A DNA stretch of 64,000 nt from JACCQS01 sp963766765 (GTDB taxonomy: Bacteria; Actinomycetota; Actinomycetes; Mycobacteriales; Geodermatophilaceae): NCBI GenBank assembly GCA_963766765.1, contig CAVYBR010000014.1, positions 186,001-250,000 of the forward strand, written 5' to 3'. Of this stretch, positions 44,598 through 53,427 are shown in pieces. The position numbers were made by a program, and so were the translations under genes. Every line of letters starts with the position of its first letter. Positions within the stretch are counted from its first letter, which is position 1. Below the pieces are notes generated by a model. It did not search any database, had not been told where the DNA came from, and was given only the letters and a program-made list of their open reading frames with translations.

Positions 44598-45329
44598 GTG
44601 TCCACCGTCCTGGTGATAGAGCCTGACCCGTCCGACCCCATCGGACCGCTGGGGGACTGGTTGACCGAGGCCGGCTTGCACCTCGAGATCCGGCGACCAC
44701 ATGCGGGCGAAGAGATTCCCCGCGACCTCAGCGGTTATGCCGGGCTGATCGTGCTCGGCGGCGCGCAGTCGGCCAACGATCCAGAATCAGTCACGCCTTG
44801 GATGCGTGGGGTGCGGGCATTGCTCCGCGCTGGTTTGGCGCAGTCGGTGCCGATGCTTGCGATCTGCCTGGGTGGGCAACTGTTGGCCCAGGAGGCCGGT
44901 GGCTCCGTACGGGTGGGGACGGCAGGACCAGAGATCGGCGCGCTGCTCGTCGGCAAGCGCGACGCGGCGTTCGAGGATTCGATCTTTGCCCAGCTCCCGA
45001 TCACTCCGCTGGTGATCCAGTGGCACCACGATGAAATCGACGCGTTGCCTCCGGGAGCGGTCCTGCTTGCCAATTCGGTGACCTATCCACATCAGGCGTT
45101 TCGGGTCGGGGCGAATGCTTGGGGCGTGCAGTTCCATATCGAGACGACACCGGCGCTGGTTGCTCAGTGGGCCGAGGAGGACGCCGAAGGGCTAGCCGGC
45201 GCAGGCATCGACCGGCGGCAGGTTCTGGCTGACGCGGGTACGCCTGCGCACGAGGAGATCGCGCAGGTGTGGGGTGCTTTCGCGCACCGGTTCGCGGCGG
45301 TGGTCATCACGCGCGCACAAGCGGCCTAG
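44598..45329 (+). CDS. Class I glutamine amidotransferase (GMP-synthase-like)
   Basis: 243 residues. The triad of a class I amidotransferase is visible: nucleophile in LAICLGGQLLAQEAGG (Cys), and the histidine/glutamate pair in WGVQFHIETTP. The oxyanion strand is LIVLGGAQSAND. It is not fused to a synthetase domain, so ammonia would be passed to another protein, or the substrate is a gamma-glutamyl compound, as in PuuD-like hydrolases. GTG start. It ends 4 bases before glnE, an arrangement common in actinobacteria that suggests a nitrogen-metabolism role. Confidence 0.88.
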   Translation: MSTVLVIEPDPSDPIGPLGDWLTEAGLHLEIRRPHAGEEIPRDLSGYAGLIVLGGAQSANDPESVTPWMRGVRALLRAGLAQSVPMLAICLGGQLLAQEAGGSVRVGTAGPEIGALLVGKRDAAFEDSIFAQLPITPLVIQWHHDEIDALPPGAVLLANSVTYPHQAFRVGANAWGVQFHIETTPALVAQWAEEDAEGLAGAGIDRRQVLADAGTPAHEEIAQVWGAFAHRFAAVVITRAQAA

Positions 45330-45333
45330 CCCG

Positions 45334-48300
45334 ATGGCCGCGCTCGACTCCCTGCAGCGCCGAGCGGCGAGGTTGTCGCGCCTTGGCTTCTCCGACGCCA
45401 CTCGGGCTGCCGAACTCATTGTCGAACCCGCCCTCGGCTTGTGGGACGCGACTGCGGACGCGCCGGCAAAGGGTGGTGCGGCCGAAGTGCTTGCCGCGGT
45501 GACCCGTTCAGGTGACCCGGACCTGGCCCTGCGGTCGCTGCACCGGCTGGTGCTGGCCAGCGACAACCCGGACGACTTGCACGCGGCGTTGGTGTCGGAT
45601 GGCGCGCTTCGGCGCCGCCTGTGCGCCGTCCTCGGTGCCAGCAGCGCCTTGGCAGATCAACTCGTCGCCACGCCCGACGACTGGCGGTTGCTGACTCAGG
45701 AGTGTCTGTCCATCGCGCCGCGCTCGGCTGCTGACGTGACTGACATCTTGTTGCGGGCGGTCGGAGCCGATCCCGCCGACCCACCGACCGGCACGGCTGG
45801 CACGGTTGCGGCCAGAACGGATGCCGAGGGCGTTTCGGCGCTGCGACTCGCCTACCGTCGTGAGTTGCTACGCGTGGCTACCCGCGACCTGGCCGAGTCG
45901 GCCGACCTCGAGCAGGTCACCGGCGAACTCTCCGACCTGGCGGCGGCGACGCTCACCGCTGCCCTTGCTGTCGCGGCCGGTCGCCTGGCCGCCGACGCCC
46001 CGGCCACCCGACTCGCGATTATCGCGATGGGTAAGTGCGGTGGACGTGAATTGAACTATGTGAGTGATGTCGACGTCGTCTTCGTCGCCGAACCTGCGGG
46101 CACGGCCGAAGTAGGGGACGCGTCTGACCCTGATGGTGCTCTGCGGACGGCTACGCGACTGGCGAGCGACGTGATGGAGATCTGTGCGCAGGTGGCCTGG
46201 CCGGTGGACGCCGCTCTGCGCCCCGAAGGCAAGGCTGGACCACTCGTCCGTACGTTGGAATCGCACGTGGCGTACTACCAGAAGTGGGCCCGAACGTGGG
46301 AGTTCCAGGCCTTGCTCAAGATGCGACCCGTAGCGGGAGACGCGGACTTGGGTGCCGCCTATGTCGCCGCACTGAGTCCGATGGTCTGGTCGGCGGCAGA
46401 CCGGGAGAACTTCGTGGAAGACGTCCAGACCATGCGACGCAAGGTCGAAGCCAGCATCCCGATTCAGCTGGCCGACCGGGAGTTGAAGCTGGGTCCCGGC
46501 GGGCTACGCGACGTCGAGTTCGCCGTCCAATTGCTTCAGTTGGTGCACGGACGTGCCGATGAGAACCTGCGTAGCGGTGGGACCCTGCCCGCGCTGGCGG
46601 CGCTGACCGACGGCGGCTACGTCGGACGTGAAGACGGAGAGATCCTCGGGACCTCATATCGGCTCCTCCGGACTGTCGAGCATCGGCTGCAGTTGCTGCG
46701 ACTTCGCCGCACCCACCTCCTTCCCGGCCATCGAAGCGAGTTGCGTTGGCTCGCAAGGTCGTTAGGATTCAAGCGCGATCGCCGCGGAGAGCCGGCGGAC
46801 GTCCTGTCGGCAGAGTTGAGTCTGCACACTAGGCATGTCCGGCGGCTGCACGAGAAGCTGTTCTACCGGCCCTTGCTCACTGCGGTCTCCCGAGTTCCGA
46901 CCGATCAACTCCGATTGCGTCCAGAAGCTGCGCGGGGATGGCTGGCCGCGCTTGGGTTCGCGGCACCCGACGCGGCCCTCGGACACTTGAGCGAACTCAC
47001 TGCGGGAGTCAGCCGCACCGCGGCCATGCAGCGACTGCTCCTGCCGGTCGTCTTGCAGAGCTTCACGGATTCCCCCGACCCGGATGCGGGCCTGCTCGCC
47101 TATCGAACAGTCTCCGAACAGCTCGGCAGGACTCCGTGGTATCTGCGGCTGCTGCGCGACGAGGGGAAAGTACTGGAGCGACTCGGCCAGCTGTTGGGGA
47201 CGAGCAAGTACGTGGCAGACATGCTCCGGGGTGCACCGGAGGCACTCAGGTTGCTCGGGGACGACGCAGAGTTGCTGCCGGCCGAATTGGCCGAACTCAC
47301 GACCGCGTGGACCGCGGTCGCCCGGCGCGCACCGGATCCGGTCGAGGCGGTGAGCTCCGTCCGGGCGTTGCGTCGCCAAGAGCTCCTGCGGGTGGCAATG
47401 TCCGATGTGCTCGGCGTGGCCGATCACCGCCAGGTCCTGACCGGTCTGAGCGCTGCGGCGACGGCGACGATCAGGGCGGCGCTCGACGCCGCGGTCCGTG
47501 CTGTGGCCGGCCCTGACGGCGACTTGCCGACCCGGTTCCTGGTGATCGGCATGGGCCGGCTCGGCGGCGGGGAGATGAGCTACAGCTCCGATGCCGACGT
47601 CTTGTTCGTGCACGATCCCAGACCTGGTGTCGAAGAGCAGGTCGCGGCCGGAGCCGCGGCAGATGTCGTGGAGAAGCTGCGTACGTTGCTGGCCGCGCCG
47701 GCGGTGGACCCCCCACTGGTCGTCGATACCGGGCTACGCCCGGAAGGGCGCAGCGGGCCGGTCGTACGGTCGCTTGCCGCTTATCGGGCGTACTACGAAC
47801 GGTGGGCGCAGCCGTGGGAGCGCCAGGCGCTCCTGCGCGCGGCGTACGTGGCCGGTGACACGGACCTGGGTGCTGCCTTCCTCGGGCTCATCGACCCGCT
47901 GCGCTACCCACCCGAATTGCCGCCGGCGGACGTGGTCGAGATCCGACGGATCAAAGCCAGGGTGGATGCCGAGCGGTTGCCCCGGGGTGCCGATCCGACC
48001 ACTCACACGAAGTTGGGCCGCGGAGGACTGGCCGACGTCGAGTGGACCGCCCAACTCCTGCAGTTGCGACACGCGGGGGAGCACGAGTCGCTGCGCACCA
48101 CCTCGACGATTGACGCGCTCCGGGCGATGGTGCCGCTGGGCATCCTAACTGTCGACGATCAGCTTGCGCTGGAAGGGGGTTGGTCGATGGCCAGTCGTGC
48201 TCGCAACGCCGTCATGCTCGTGCGCGGCCGGCCGGCGGACCAACTGCCGAGAGTCGGAAAGGAACTCGTCGGCGTGGCGCGCGCAATGGGATACCCGCCG

Positions 48301-48387
48301 GACCGGGATGCCGGCGACTTCTTGGAGGACTACCTGCGGGTGACTCGGCGCGCCCGCGGCGTCGTCGAGCGGGTGTTCTACGCGTGA
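45334..48387 (+). CDS. glnE: Bifunctional glutamine synthetase adenylyltransferase/deadenylase GlnE
   Basis: 1017 residues from the ATG at 45334, starting LDSLQRRAARLSRLGF. Two nucleotidyltransferase halves each carry the metal motif: IIAMGKCGGRELNYVSDVDVVFV in the first (deadenylase) and VIGMGRLGGGEMSYSSDADVLFV in the second (adenylyltransferase), each followed by a helical domain with a GPGGLRDVEF / GRGGLADVEW signature. GlnE attaches AMP to a tyrosine of GlnA1 to lower its activity and removes it again. The target tyrosine loop is present in the glnA1 gene of this window. The frame is intact over 3 kb, in contrast to the broken genes near the left end. Confidence 0.95.
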   Translation: MAALDSLQRRAARLSRLGFSDATRAAELIVEPALGLWDATADAPAKGGAAEVLAAVTRSGDPDLALRSLHRLVLASDNPDDLHAALVSDGALRRRLCAVLGASSALADQLVATPDDWRLLTQECLSIAPRSAADVTDILLRAVGADPADPPTGTAGTVAARTDAEGVSALRLAYRRELLRVATRDLAESADLEQVTGELSDLAAATLTAALAVAAGRLAADAPATRLAIIAMGKCGGRELNYVSDVDVVFVAEPAGTAEVGDASDPDGALRTATRLASDVMEICAQVAWPVDAALRPEGKAGPLVRTLESHVAYYQKWARTWEFQALLKMRPVAGDADLGAAYVAALSPMVWSAADRENFVEDVQTMRRKVEASIPIQLADRELKLGPGGLRDVEFAVQLLQLVHGRADENLRSGGTLPALAALTDGGYVGREDGEILGTSYRLLRTVEHRLQLLRLRRTHLLPGHRSELRWLARSLGFKRDRRGEPADVLSAELSLHTRHVRRLHEKLFYRPLLTAVSRVPTDQLRLRPEAARGWLAALGFAAPDAALGHLSELTAGVSRTAAMQRLLLPVVLQSFTDSPDPDAGLLAYRTVSEQLGRTPWYLRLLRDEGKVLERLGQLLGTSKYVADMLRGAPEALRLLGDDAELLPAELAELTTAWTAVARRAPDPVEAVSSVRALRRQELLRVAMSDVLGVADHRQVLTGLSAAATATIRAALDAAVRAVAGPDGDLPTRFLVIGMGRLGGGEMSYSSDADVLFVHDPRPGVEEQVAAGAAADVVEKLRTLLAAPAVDPPLVVDTGLRPEGRSGPVVRSLAAYRAYYERWAQPWERQALLRAAYVAGDTDLGAAFLGLIDPLRYPPELPPADVVEIRRIKARVDAERLPRGADPTTHTKLGRGGLADVEWTAQLLQLRHAGEHESLRTTSTIDALRAMVPLGILTVDDQLALEGGWSMASRARNAVMLVRGRPADQLPRVGKELVGVARAMGYPPDRDAGDFLEDYLRVTRRARGVVERVFYA

Positions 48388-48418
48388 TCCGGACACGGCC
48401 TGATTGCGACCGGGCCCG

Positions 48419-49111
48419 ATGCTGACCGCGCTGCTCTTCGGATTCGGCACCGCGCTGCCACTGTTCGTCGGCGCCGCTGTGGGCCTGCGCTGGAGGCTTC
48501 CCCCGCGGGTCCTGGCCGCACTCATGGCCTTCGGTGCGGGCACGTTGATCGCTGCCGCTTCCAACGAACTGTTCGAACCCGCCTTCGCCGAGGTGGGAGT
48601 GGGGGTGGCCGGCGCGGCCCTCCTTGCCGGTGCACTTGTCTACGTCGTCGCCGATCACCTTCTGGAGCGGCGTCTGGGACCTCTGGCAATCGGCTGGGCG
48701 TTGCTGCTGGGGGTGATTCTTGATGGCGTTCCCGAGAACCTGGCGCTGGGGGTCACCCTTGACGCTGGCGCCGGGGGACTGGTGCTCCTCGTCGCGATCG
48801 CTGTGGGGAACGTCCCAGAAGCGGTCAGTGGCGCAGCCAAGATGCGCGACCAGCACGGGATGCACCGAGGCAGAGTTTTCGGGCTATGGGCTGTCACGGC
48901 CATCGTGCTCGTAGTAATCACAGTGGCCGGCGCCGCCCTTGGCGATCACATTTCCACGGCGGGGATCGCAGGCGTCCAAGCGTTCGCCGGTGGGGCGACG
49001 TTGGCGGTACTGGCTGATTCTCTGATGCCAGAGGCTTACCGGGACGGCGGGTGGTGGGTCGGCATTGCGACCGCGTTGGGTTTCCTGACGGCCTTCGTGC
49101 TCGGCGGTTGA
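48419..49111 (+). CDS. ZIP family metal transporter
   Basis: 230 residues with about seven to eight helices. The ZIP signature sits in helices four and five: GVILDGVPENLALGVTL and IAVGNVPEAVSGAAKMRDQ, where His-poor PEN/PEA motifs replace the HxxPEG of classical zinc importers; the pattern resembles the ZIP-related proteins of actinobacteria. It may move zinc or another divalent metal, direction unproven. A His-containing loop DQHGMHRG follows helix five. Start ATG 48419 (a GTG-like upstream frame exists to 48404). It follows glnE by 31 bases. Confidence 0.83.
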   Translation: MLTALLFGFGTALPLFVGAAVGLRWRLPPRVLAALMAFGAGTLIAAASNELFEPAFAEVGVGVAGAALLAGALVYVVADHLLERRLGPLAIGWALLLGVILDGVPENLALGVTLDAGAGGLVLLVAIAVGNVPEAVSGAAKMRDQHGMHRGRVFGLWAVTAIVLVVITVAGAALGDHISTAGIAGVQAFAGGATLAVLADSLMPEAYRDGGWWVGIATALGFLTAFVLGG

Positions 49112-49260
49112 GGCCGTACGATCTGACCGGTTAGTAACACAGTGCAACCAACGAGCTACACTGCGTAGTGACAGCCGCGTCGCTTCTGGGGTGCATCCGC
49201 CAGAGTGACGAGCCAAATTCGGTCTCCCGAGGTGTGGCCCAGTAGGGCCTAGAGGACCAC

Positions 49261-50640
49261 ATGTCCAGCCTCACCCGCCGTCAAGTGCTCGTGGGCGCAG
49301 CACTTGCGGCCCCCGGCCTAGCGCTGAGTCCGAGTCGAACCTCGGTCGCGAACGCCGCGGCCCTGCCTCCCCTCGTGCCAGCCCTTGCCGCGAAAGCCGT
49401 CTATGAGTCGTACGGGATCAACACGCACTTCTCATTCCTGCAGCCGACCTCCGTCTGGGCGAACACCGATGCCGCGGCCCAGTGGATCCTCGATCTGCGG
49501 GCCGGCGCCGTACGGCAGAAGCTGACCCTGACCACCCACGGTCGCGCCGCAATCAAGCAGGCCATGGACAAGGTGGCGACAGCGGGGGTGCGCTGGTGCT
49601 GTCCCATCGTCGCTCTGGCCGACGCCGGCACGCTGGCCGACGCCCGCACGACGGTCAACAACCAACTGGACTGGCTGCAAGGGAATACCGACCTCGCTCT
49701 CCTGGACTCCCTCCCGGGGCCTAACGAACCAAATGCCAGTGGCATCAGCAACTGGGCGCAGCGGACCCGGTGGGCGATGCAAGCACTCTGGGAGGAGACG
49801 CGGAAGCGGTCGGCGTTCAACAGCGTGAAGATCCAGGGCGCTCCGCTGATGATGAAAGGCGGGCCGAGTCAGTTGAGTCCCGATGTAGCGGCCCTCGGGA
49901 GCATCTCAGCCTGGATAGACCGCGGCGATGTCCACTTGTATCCCTCCGACGAGGATCCGGAATACCAGGTCGACGAACGGCTAGCCGTCCTGAAACCGAT
50001 GCACGCCGGGAAGCCGATCTGTGTGTCCGAGGGCGGCTACACCACCGCGATTGGGCGCGGCTACACCGGCGGCGCGTGGCTGGTGACCCCCGAGGCCGCG
50101 GCTATCTATGCGCCCAAGCACATGCTGGTCCACGCGATGGACGGCCGCATGTTCTTTGCTTACGAACTCCTGGATGACGCCGCACCGTATGCCAACACCG
50201 ACGTGGCGACGCGCGAGGCAGGTTTCGGACTTGTCACGACCGGAACTGTCACTCCGTCCGCGTGGCGGCGCAAGCCGGGTTTCGACTCGACTCGTCGACT
50301 GCTGGAGCTCGTCCGCGACAGCACGGTGCGAACCCCTGTTGGCCTACGGGTCCAAGTCACGGCGAAGGGCACGACCCTGCGCAGCGCGCTGATGCACCGC
50401 TCGGACGGAAAGCACCTGCTGGCCATCTGGCAGGCAGCCGACGTCTACGAGTGGGACCGCAGAACGCTGACCGGTCGTTATCTCAATGTCCCGGCGCTCA
50501 CGGTCACGATCACTCTCGAGAAGGCCACCCCAGTATCGGTCTTCGAACCGGCGACCCGGGACACGGCAGTCAACAGTTTCACGGCGACGACGTTCAACCA
50601 GACGCTCGGCACGGGGATGCAGGTGCTGCGGATCGGCTAG
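49261..50640 (+). CDS. Tat-exported glycoside-hydrolase-like (TIM barrel) protein
   Basis: 459 residues. The N-terminus LTRRQVLVGAALAAPGLAL is a twin-arginine signal ending at about ANAAA. The mature part resembles clan A glycosidases: YESYGINTHFSFLQPTSVW start, a strand with SLPGPNEPNASG that could supply the acid/base glutamate, DRGDVHLYPSD, and CVSEGGYTTA that could supply the nucleophile. A C-terminal beta domain (about 365-459) completes it. The substrate is unknown. Its stop overlaps the end of the acyl-CoA ligase gene by 4 bases. The 149-base upstream gap holds TACACT at 49157, a possible -10. Confidence 0.72.
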   Translation: MSSLTRRQVLVGAALAAPGLALSPSRTSVANAAALPPLVPALAAKAVYESYGINTHFSFLQPTSVWANTDAAAQWILDLRAGAVRQKLTLTTHGRAAIKQAMDKVATAGVRWCCPIVALADAGTLADARTTVNNQLDWLQGNTDLALLDSLPGPNEPNASGISNWAQRTRWAMQALWEETRKRSAFNSVKIQGAPLMMKGGPSQLSPDVAALGSISAWIDRGDVHLYPSDEDPEYQVDERLAVLKPMHAGKPICVSEGGYTTAIGRGYTGGAWLVTPEAAAIYAPKHMLVHAMDGRMFFAYELLDDAAPYANTDVATREAGFGLVTTGTVTPSAWRRKPGFDSTRRLLELVRDSTVRTPVGLRVQVTAKGTTLRSALMHRSDGKHLLAIWQAADVYEWDRRTLTGRYLNVPALTVTITLEKATPVSVFEPATRDTAVNSFTATTFNQTLGTGMQVLRIG

Positions 50641-52157
50641 GACGCCACGTCGGCTGACTCTGACGGCGGAGTTACCTCGCGGCGCAAGACCTTTCCGCTG
50701 GAGTCCTTGGGCAACTCGTCGACGATCCACACATGCCGCGGATACTTGTACGCGGCGACCCGTTCCTTGGCGAAGCTCTGTAAGTCTGCGACGGACGCCT
50801 GCGCATCGGGCTGCAGGACCACGACGGCGCCGACTTCCTCACCGAGGTCGGGGTGCTCGATGCCGATGACTGCGACGTCTGCCACCGCCTCGTGCTCGTT
50901 GAGGGCGTCCTCGACCTCACGCGGGTAGACGTTGTAACCGCCACGGATGATCATGTCTTTCTTGCGGCCGACGATGAAGTAGTAGCCGTCCGCGTCCCGC
51001 GTAGCGAGATCGCCACTGTGAAACCAGCCGTCGCGAATAGCCATCGCGGTTTCGTCCGGGCGCTTCCAGTAGCCCTTCATGACGCCCTCGCCCCGGATGA
51101 CGATTTCGCCGACTTCCTCGCCGCCATCCGGAATGTCATGGCCGTCGTCGTCGACCAGCTTGAGCTCCATGCCAGCGACCGGCCGGCCGATGGAACCGGG
51201 CTTACGGGCAGCATCTGCGTGATTGAAGGTGGCTACCGGCGACGTCTCGGACAGCCCATAGCCTTCGAGCACGATGCAGCCGAAGGCGTCCTCGAAGGCC
51301 GCCATGATCTCTACCGCCATGGCCGAGCCACCGCTGATGCAGGTCCGCAATGTGGAGAGATCGAAGGAGTCCCCCCGGCTTTGGGCTCGAAGCATGGCCG
51401 CATACATCGTCGGGACGCCCTGGAAAATTGTCACCTTGTCCCGTGCGATGACCTCGAGGGCCTTGGCCGGGTGGAACCGAGGAATAAGGGTCAGGCACGC
51501 GCCAGCCGACACGGAAGCATTGAGCCCTCCGGTCAGGCCGAAGACGTGGAAAAGCGGCAGACAACCCATCATCACGTCCGCCGGAGTGCAGCCCATGACC
51601 GCGGCAGACGTGATCGCGTTACTGCTCAGGTTGGCGTGGGTCAACTGGGCGCCCATCGGCTTACCTGTCATCCCGGCGCTGTAGAGGATCACGGCGTTGT
51701 CATCGCCGGACGGGACGACCGGCTCGGTGCTGGCTGAGACGCCGACCAGTTGCTCGGCGCTGAGCCCGTCGACACCGACCAAGATGCATTCCGCACCCGA
51801 TGCCCGCGACGCGCTCATCGCGGCCTGACTCGACCGATCCCAGGCAAAGGTCAGCGTGGCCTGGGAGTCGCTGAGGCAGTGCTCGATCTCGCGGTGCTTG
51901 AGCTGCGGGTTCAGGGGAAGGACGACGCAGCCGGCCAGCAGGGACCCGTAGAAGAGGACCGGAAAGGCCGGAACGTTGGGCAACACGAGGGCGATTCGGT
52001 CGCCCGGTTCTGCGCCGAGGGACCGCAACAGGCCGGCGACCTGACCAGCTCCATCCAACAGATCCCGATAGGTCAACACGGCATCGTCGGACTTCACGGC
52101 GGGACGGTCCCCGTACTCCCGGGCGGTTGCAATCAGATTCGAGACCAGGTCAGCCAT
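50637..52157 (-). CDS. Acyl-CoA synthetase (AMP-forming, FadD-like)
   Basis: 506 residues of the ANL superfamily. Domains and motifs: adenylate-forming N-domain with DRIALVLPNVPAFPVLFYG, the P-loop VILYSAGMTGKPMGAQLTH, FHVFGLTGG, the substrate segment GYGLSETSPVATFN, the hinge GDLATRDADGYYFIVGRKKDMI, and the C-terminal catalytic lysine region ELPKDSSGKVLRRE. The P-loop departs from the YTSGTTGxPKG consensus: T to M and K to M. Activation of a fatty or aromatic acid is likely; the altered loop may lower ATP affinity. Divergent from the ice-binding gene. Confidence 0.9.
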   Translation of the reverse strand: MADLVSNLIATAREYGDRPAVKSDDAVLTYRDLLDGAGQVAGLLRSLGAEPGDRIALVLPNVPAFPVLFYGSLLAGCVVLPLNPQLKHREIEHCLSDSQATLTFAWDRSSQAAMSASRASGAECILVGVDGLSAEQLVGVSASTEPVVPSGDDNAVILYSAGMTGKPMGAQLTHANLSSNAITSAAVMGCTPADVMMGCLPLFHVFGLTGGLNASVSAGACLTLIPRFHPAKALEVIARDKVTIFQGVPTMYAAMLRAQSRGDSFDLSTLRTCISGGSAMAVEIMAAFEDAFGCIVLEGYGLSETSPVATFNHADAARKPGSIGRPVAGMELKLVDDDGHDIPDGGEEVGEIVIRGEGVMKGYWKRPDETAMAIRDGWFHSGDLATRDADGYYFIVGRKKDMIIRGGYNVYPREVEDALNEHEAVADVAVIGIEHPDLGEEVGAVVVLQPDAQASVADLQSFAKERVAAYKYPRHVWIVDELPKDSSGKVLRREVTPPSESADVAS

Positions 52158-52265
52158 GCCGACCCCGGTCAGCTCGGCGGCGCGTGTCGACTACATGGGT
52201 CACAAGTTGGAGCCTAAGTGTTCGGTTATGGTCCCGTTGCGTATGGGTCTAGTTACGATGCGCAC

Positions 52266-53411
52266 ATGGGTCCGCAGCGTCGCGTGCGTATGCGGCGGTC
52301 GCTGAACACGGTGCTGGTCGCCGTGATCGCGACTGTCGTTGGCGTCGCAGCGCTGACGGTAGGCGCGTTCTTCCTGTTCAATTCCGCCGCGGACGAGCAG
52401 CAGCAACCTGCCCCTAGCACCGCTTTGACCTTTGCCGTGCTTGCCGGAAGCACGGTAAGGAACACGGGAGAGTCGGTCGTCAACGGCGACCTGGGTGGCG
52501 CGAAGACGGGACACGCGATCACTGGATTCCCGCCAGGCGTCGTCAACGGCGCGCAGCACCCGGGTGATGCGATCGCCCTGCAGGCCCGAGCTGATCTGAC
52601 CACCGCATACTTCGAAGCTGCCAACCGGAGCCCGGGCAGCGAGTTGCCGCCGGAAGTCGGCGGAATGACTTTGACTCCTGAGGTCTACGAGCAGTCCACC
52701 GATCTCGCCGTGACGGGCACGCTCACTCTGGACGGGCAGAATGATCCCAACGCCTTATTCATATTCCAGACAACGACGTTGTTCACTGCGCCAAACAGTG
52801 TCATTTCGCTGATCAACGGGGCTCAGGCCTGCAACGTGTTCTGGCAGGTCGGCAACACGGTCAACGTCAGTCCGGCCACGACGTTCGTCGGCAGCATCCT
52901 GGCGACCAGCACCATCACGCTGCAAGCCGGCGCCACGGTGGATGGCCGCGTCCTCGCCCGAAATGGTGAGGTGGTCATGGACACCAACACCGTCACCATG
53001 CCCAGCTGCTCGTCGACACCGCCCACCGGGATTCCGTCGACGGAAGCACTTGTCGGTGACGCGGGCCAGATCCCGACGACCGCCGCCCCGCCGGTGGCGG
53101 AGGCGGTCCAACCGGGTACGACATCCTCTCGCGGCACCACATCGGGGACCGGAGTGACCACCGCCGGCTCGCCGCCGCCAGTGCCACCGCCGGGTGAACC
53201 GCCACCGGTGGACCCGCCACCGGTCGATCCGCCACCGGTGGACCCGCCGCCGGTTGATCCGCCGCCGGTTGATCCGCCGCCGGTTGATCCGCCGCCGGTC
53301 GATCCGCCGCCGGTTGATCCGCCGCCGGTCGATCCACCGCCAGTCGATCCGCCGCCGGTCGATCCGCCGCCAGTCGATCCACCAGCGGAGCCACCACCAG
53401 TCGAGCCGTAG
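52266..53411 (+). CDS. DUF3494 ice-binding-like protein with a PPPVD-repeat tail
   Basis: 381 residues from the ATG at 52266 (in-frame alternatives 52218 and 52290). One N-terminal hydrophobic helix (TVLVAVIATVVGVAALTVGAFFL) acts as signal or anchor. Residues about 55-250 match DUF3494, the beta-solenoid fold of ice-binding proteins: FAVLAGSTVRNTG, VNGDLGGAKTGHAITGFPPG, ALQARADLTTAYFEAANR, VTGTLTLDGQNDPNALFIFQ, VFWQVGNTVNVSPATTFVGS and GRVLARNGEVVMDTNTV. A Thr/Ser/Pro linker leads to 12 tandem PPPVD units and a PPAEPPPVEP end. Ice binding or surface adhesion are both plausible; the Pro-rich tail could span the wall. Confidence 0.85.
   Translation: MGPQRRVRMRRSLNTVLVAVIATVVGVAALTVGAFFLFNSAADEQQQPAPSTALTFAVLAGSTVRNTGESVVNGDLGGAKTGHAITGFPPGVVNGAQHPGDAIALQARADLTTAYFEAANRSPGSELPPEVGGMTLTPEVYEQSTDLAVTGTLTLDGQNDPNALFIFQTTTLFTAPNSVISLINGAQACNVFWQVGNTVNVSPATTFVGSILATSTITLQAGATVDGRVLARNGEVVMDTNTVTMPSCSSTPPTGIPSTEALVGDAGQIPTTAAPPVAEAVQPGTTSSRGTTSGTGVTTAGSPPPVPPPGEPPPVDPPPVDPPPVDPPPVDPPPVDPPPVDPPPVDPPPVDPPPVDPPPVDPPPVDPPPVDPPAEPPPVEP
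53199..53378 (+). repeat. 12 tandem 15-bp repeats encoding PPPVD
   Basis: Twelve in-frame copies of CCGCCGGTYGATCCG-like units, each 15 bases. The copies differ mainly at third positions (GTG/GTC/GTT, GAC/GAT, CCA/CCG), so they are not a very recent slippage product. The array forms the C-terminal tail of the DUF3494 protein. The Gly/Ser-rich frames on the other strand are its complement and are not genes. Confidence 0.9.
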
Positions 53412-53427
53412 AACACGTCATCTAGCC

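Noticed and set aside
49131..49150. GTAAC-N6-CAACC as a GlnR site before the Tat protein gene
   Set aside because: Only one 5-mer matches the consensus, and the gene has no nitrogen link.
53199..53378. CRISPR-like array
   Set aside because: Repeats are contiguous 15-bp coding units without spacers.
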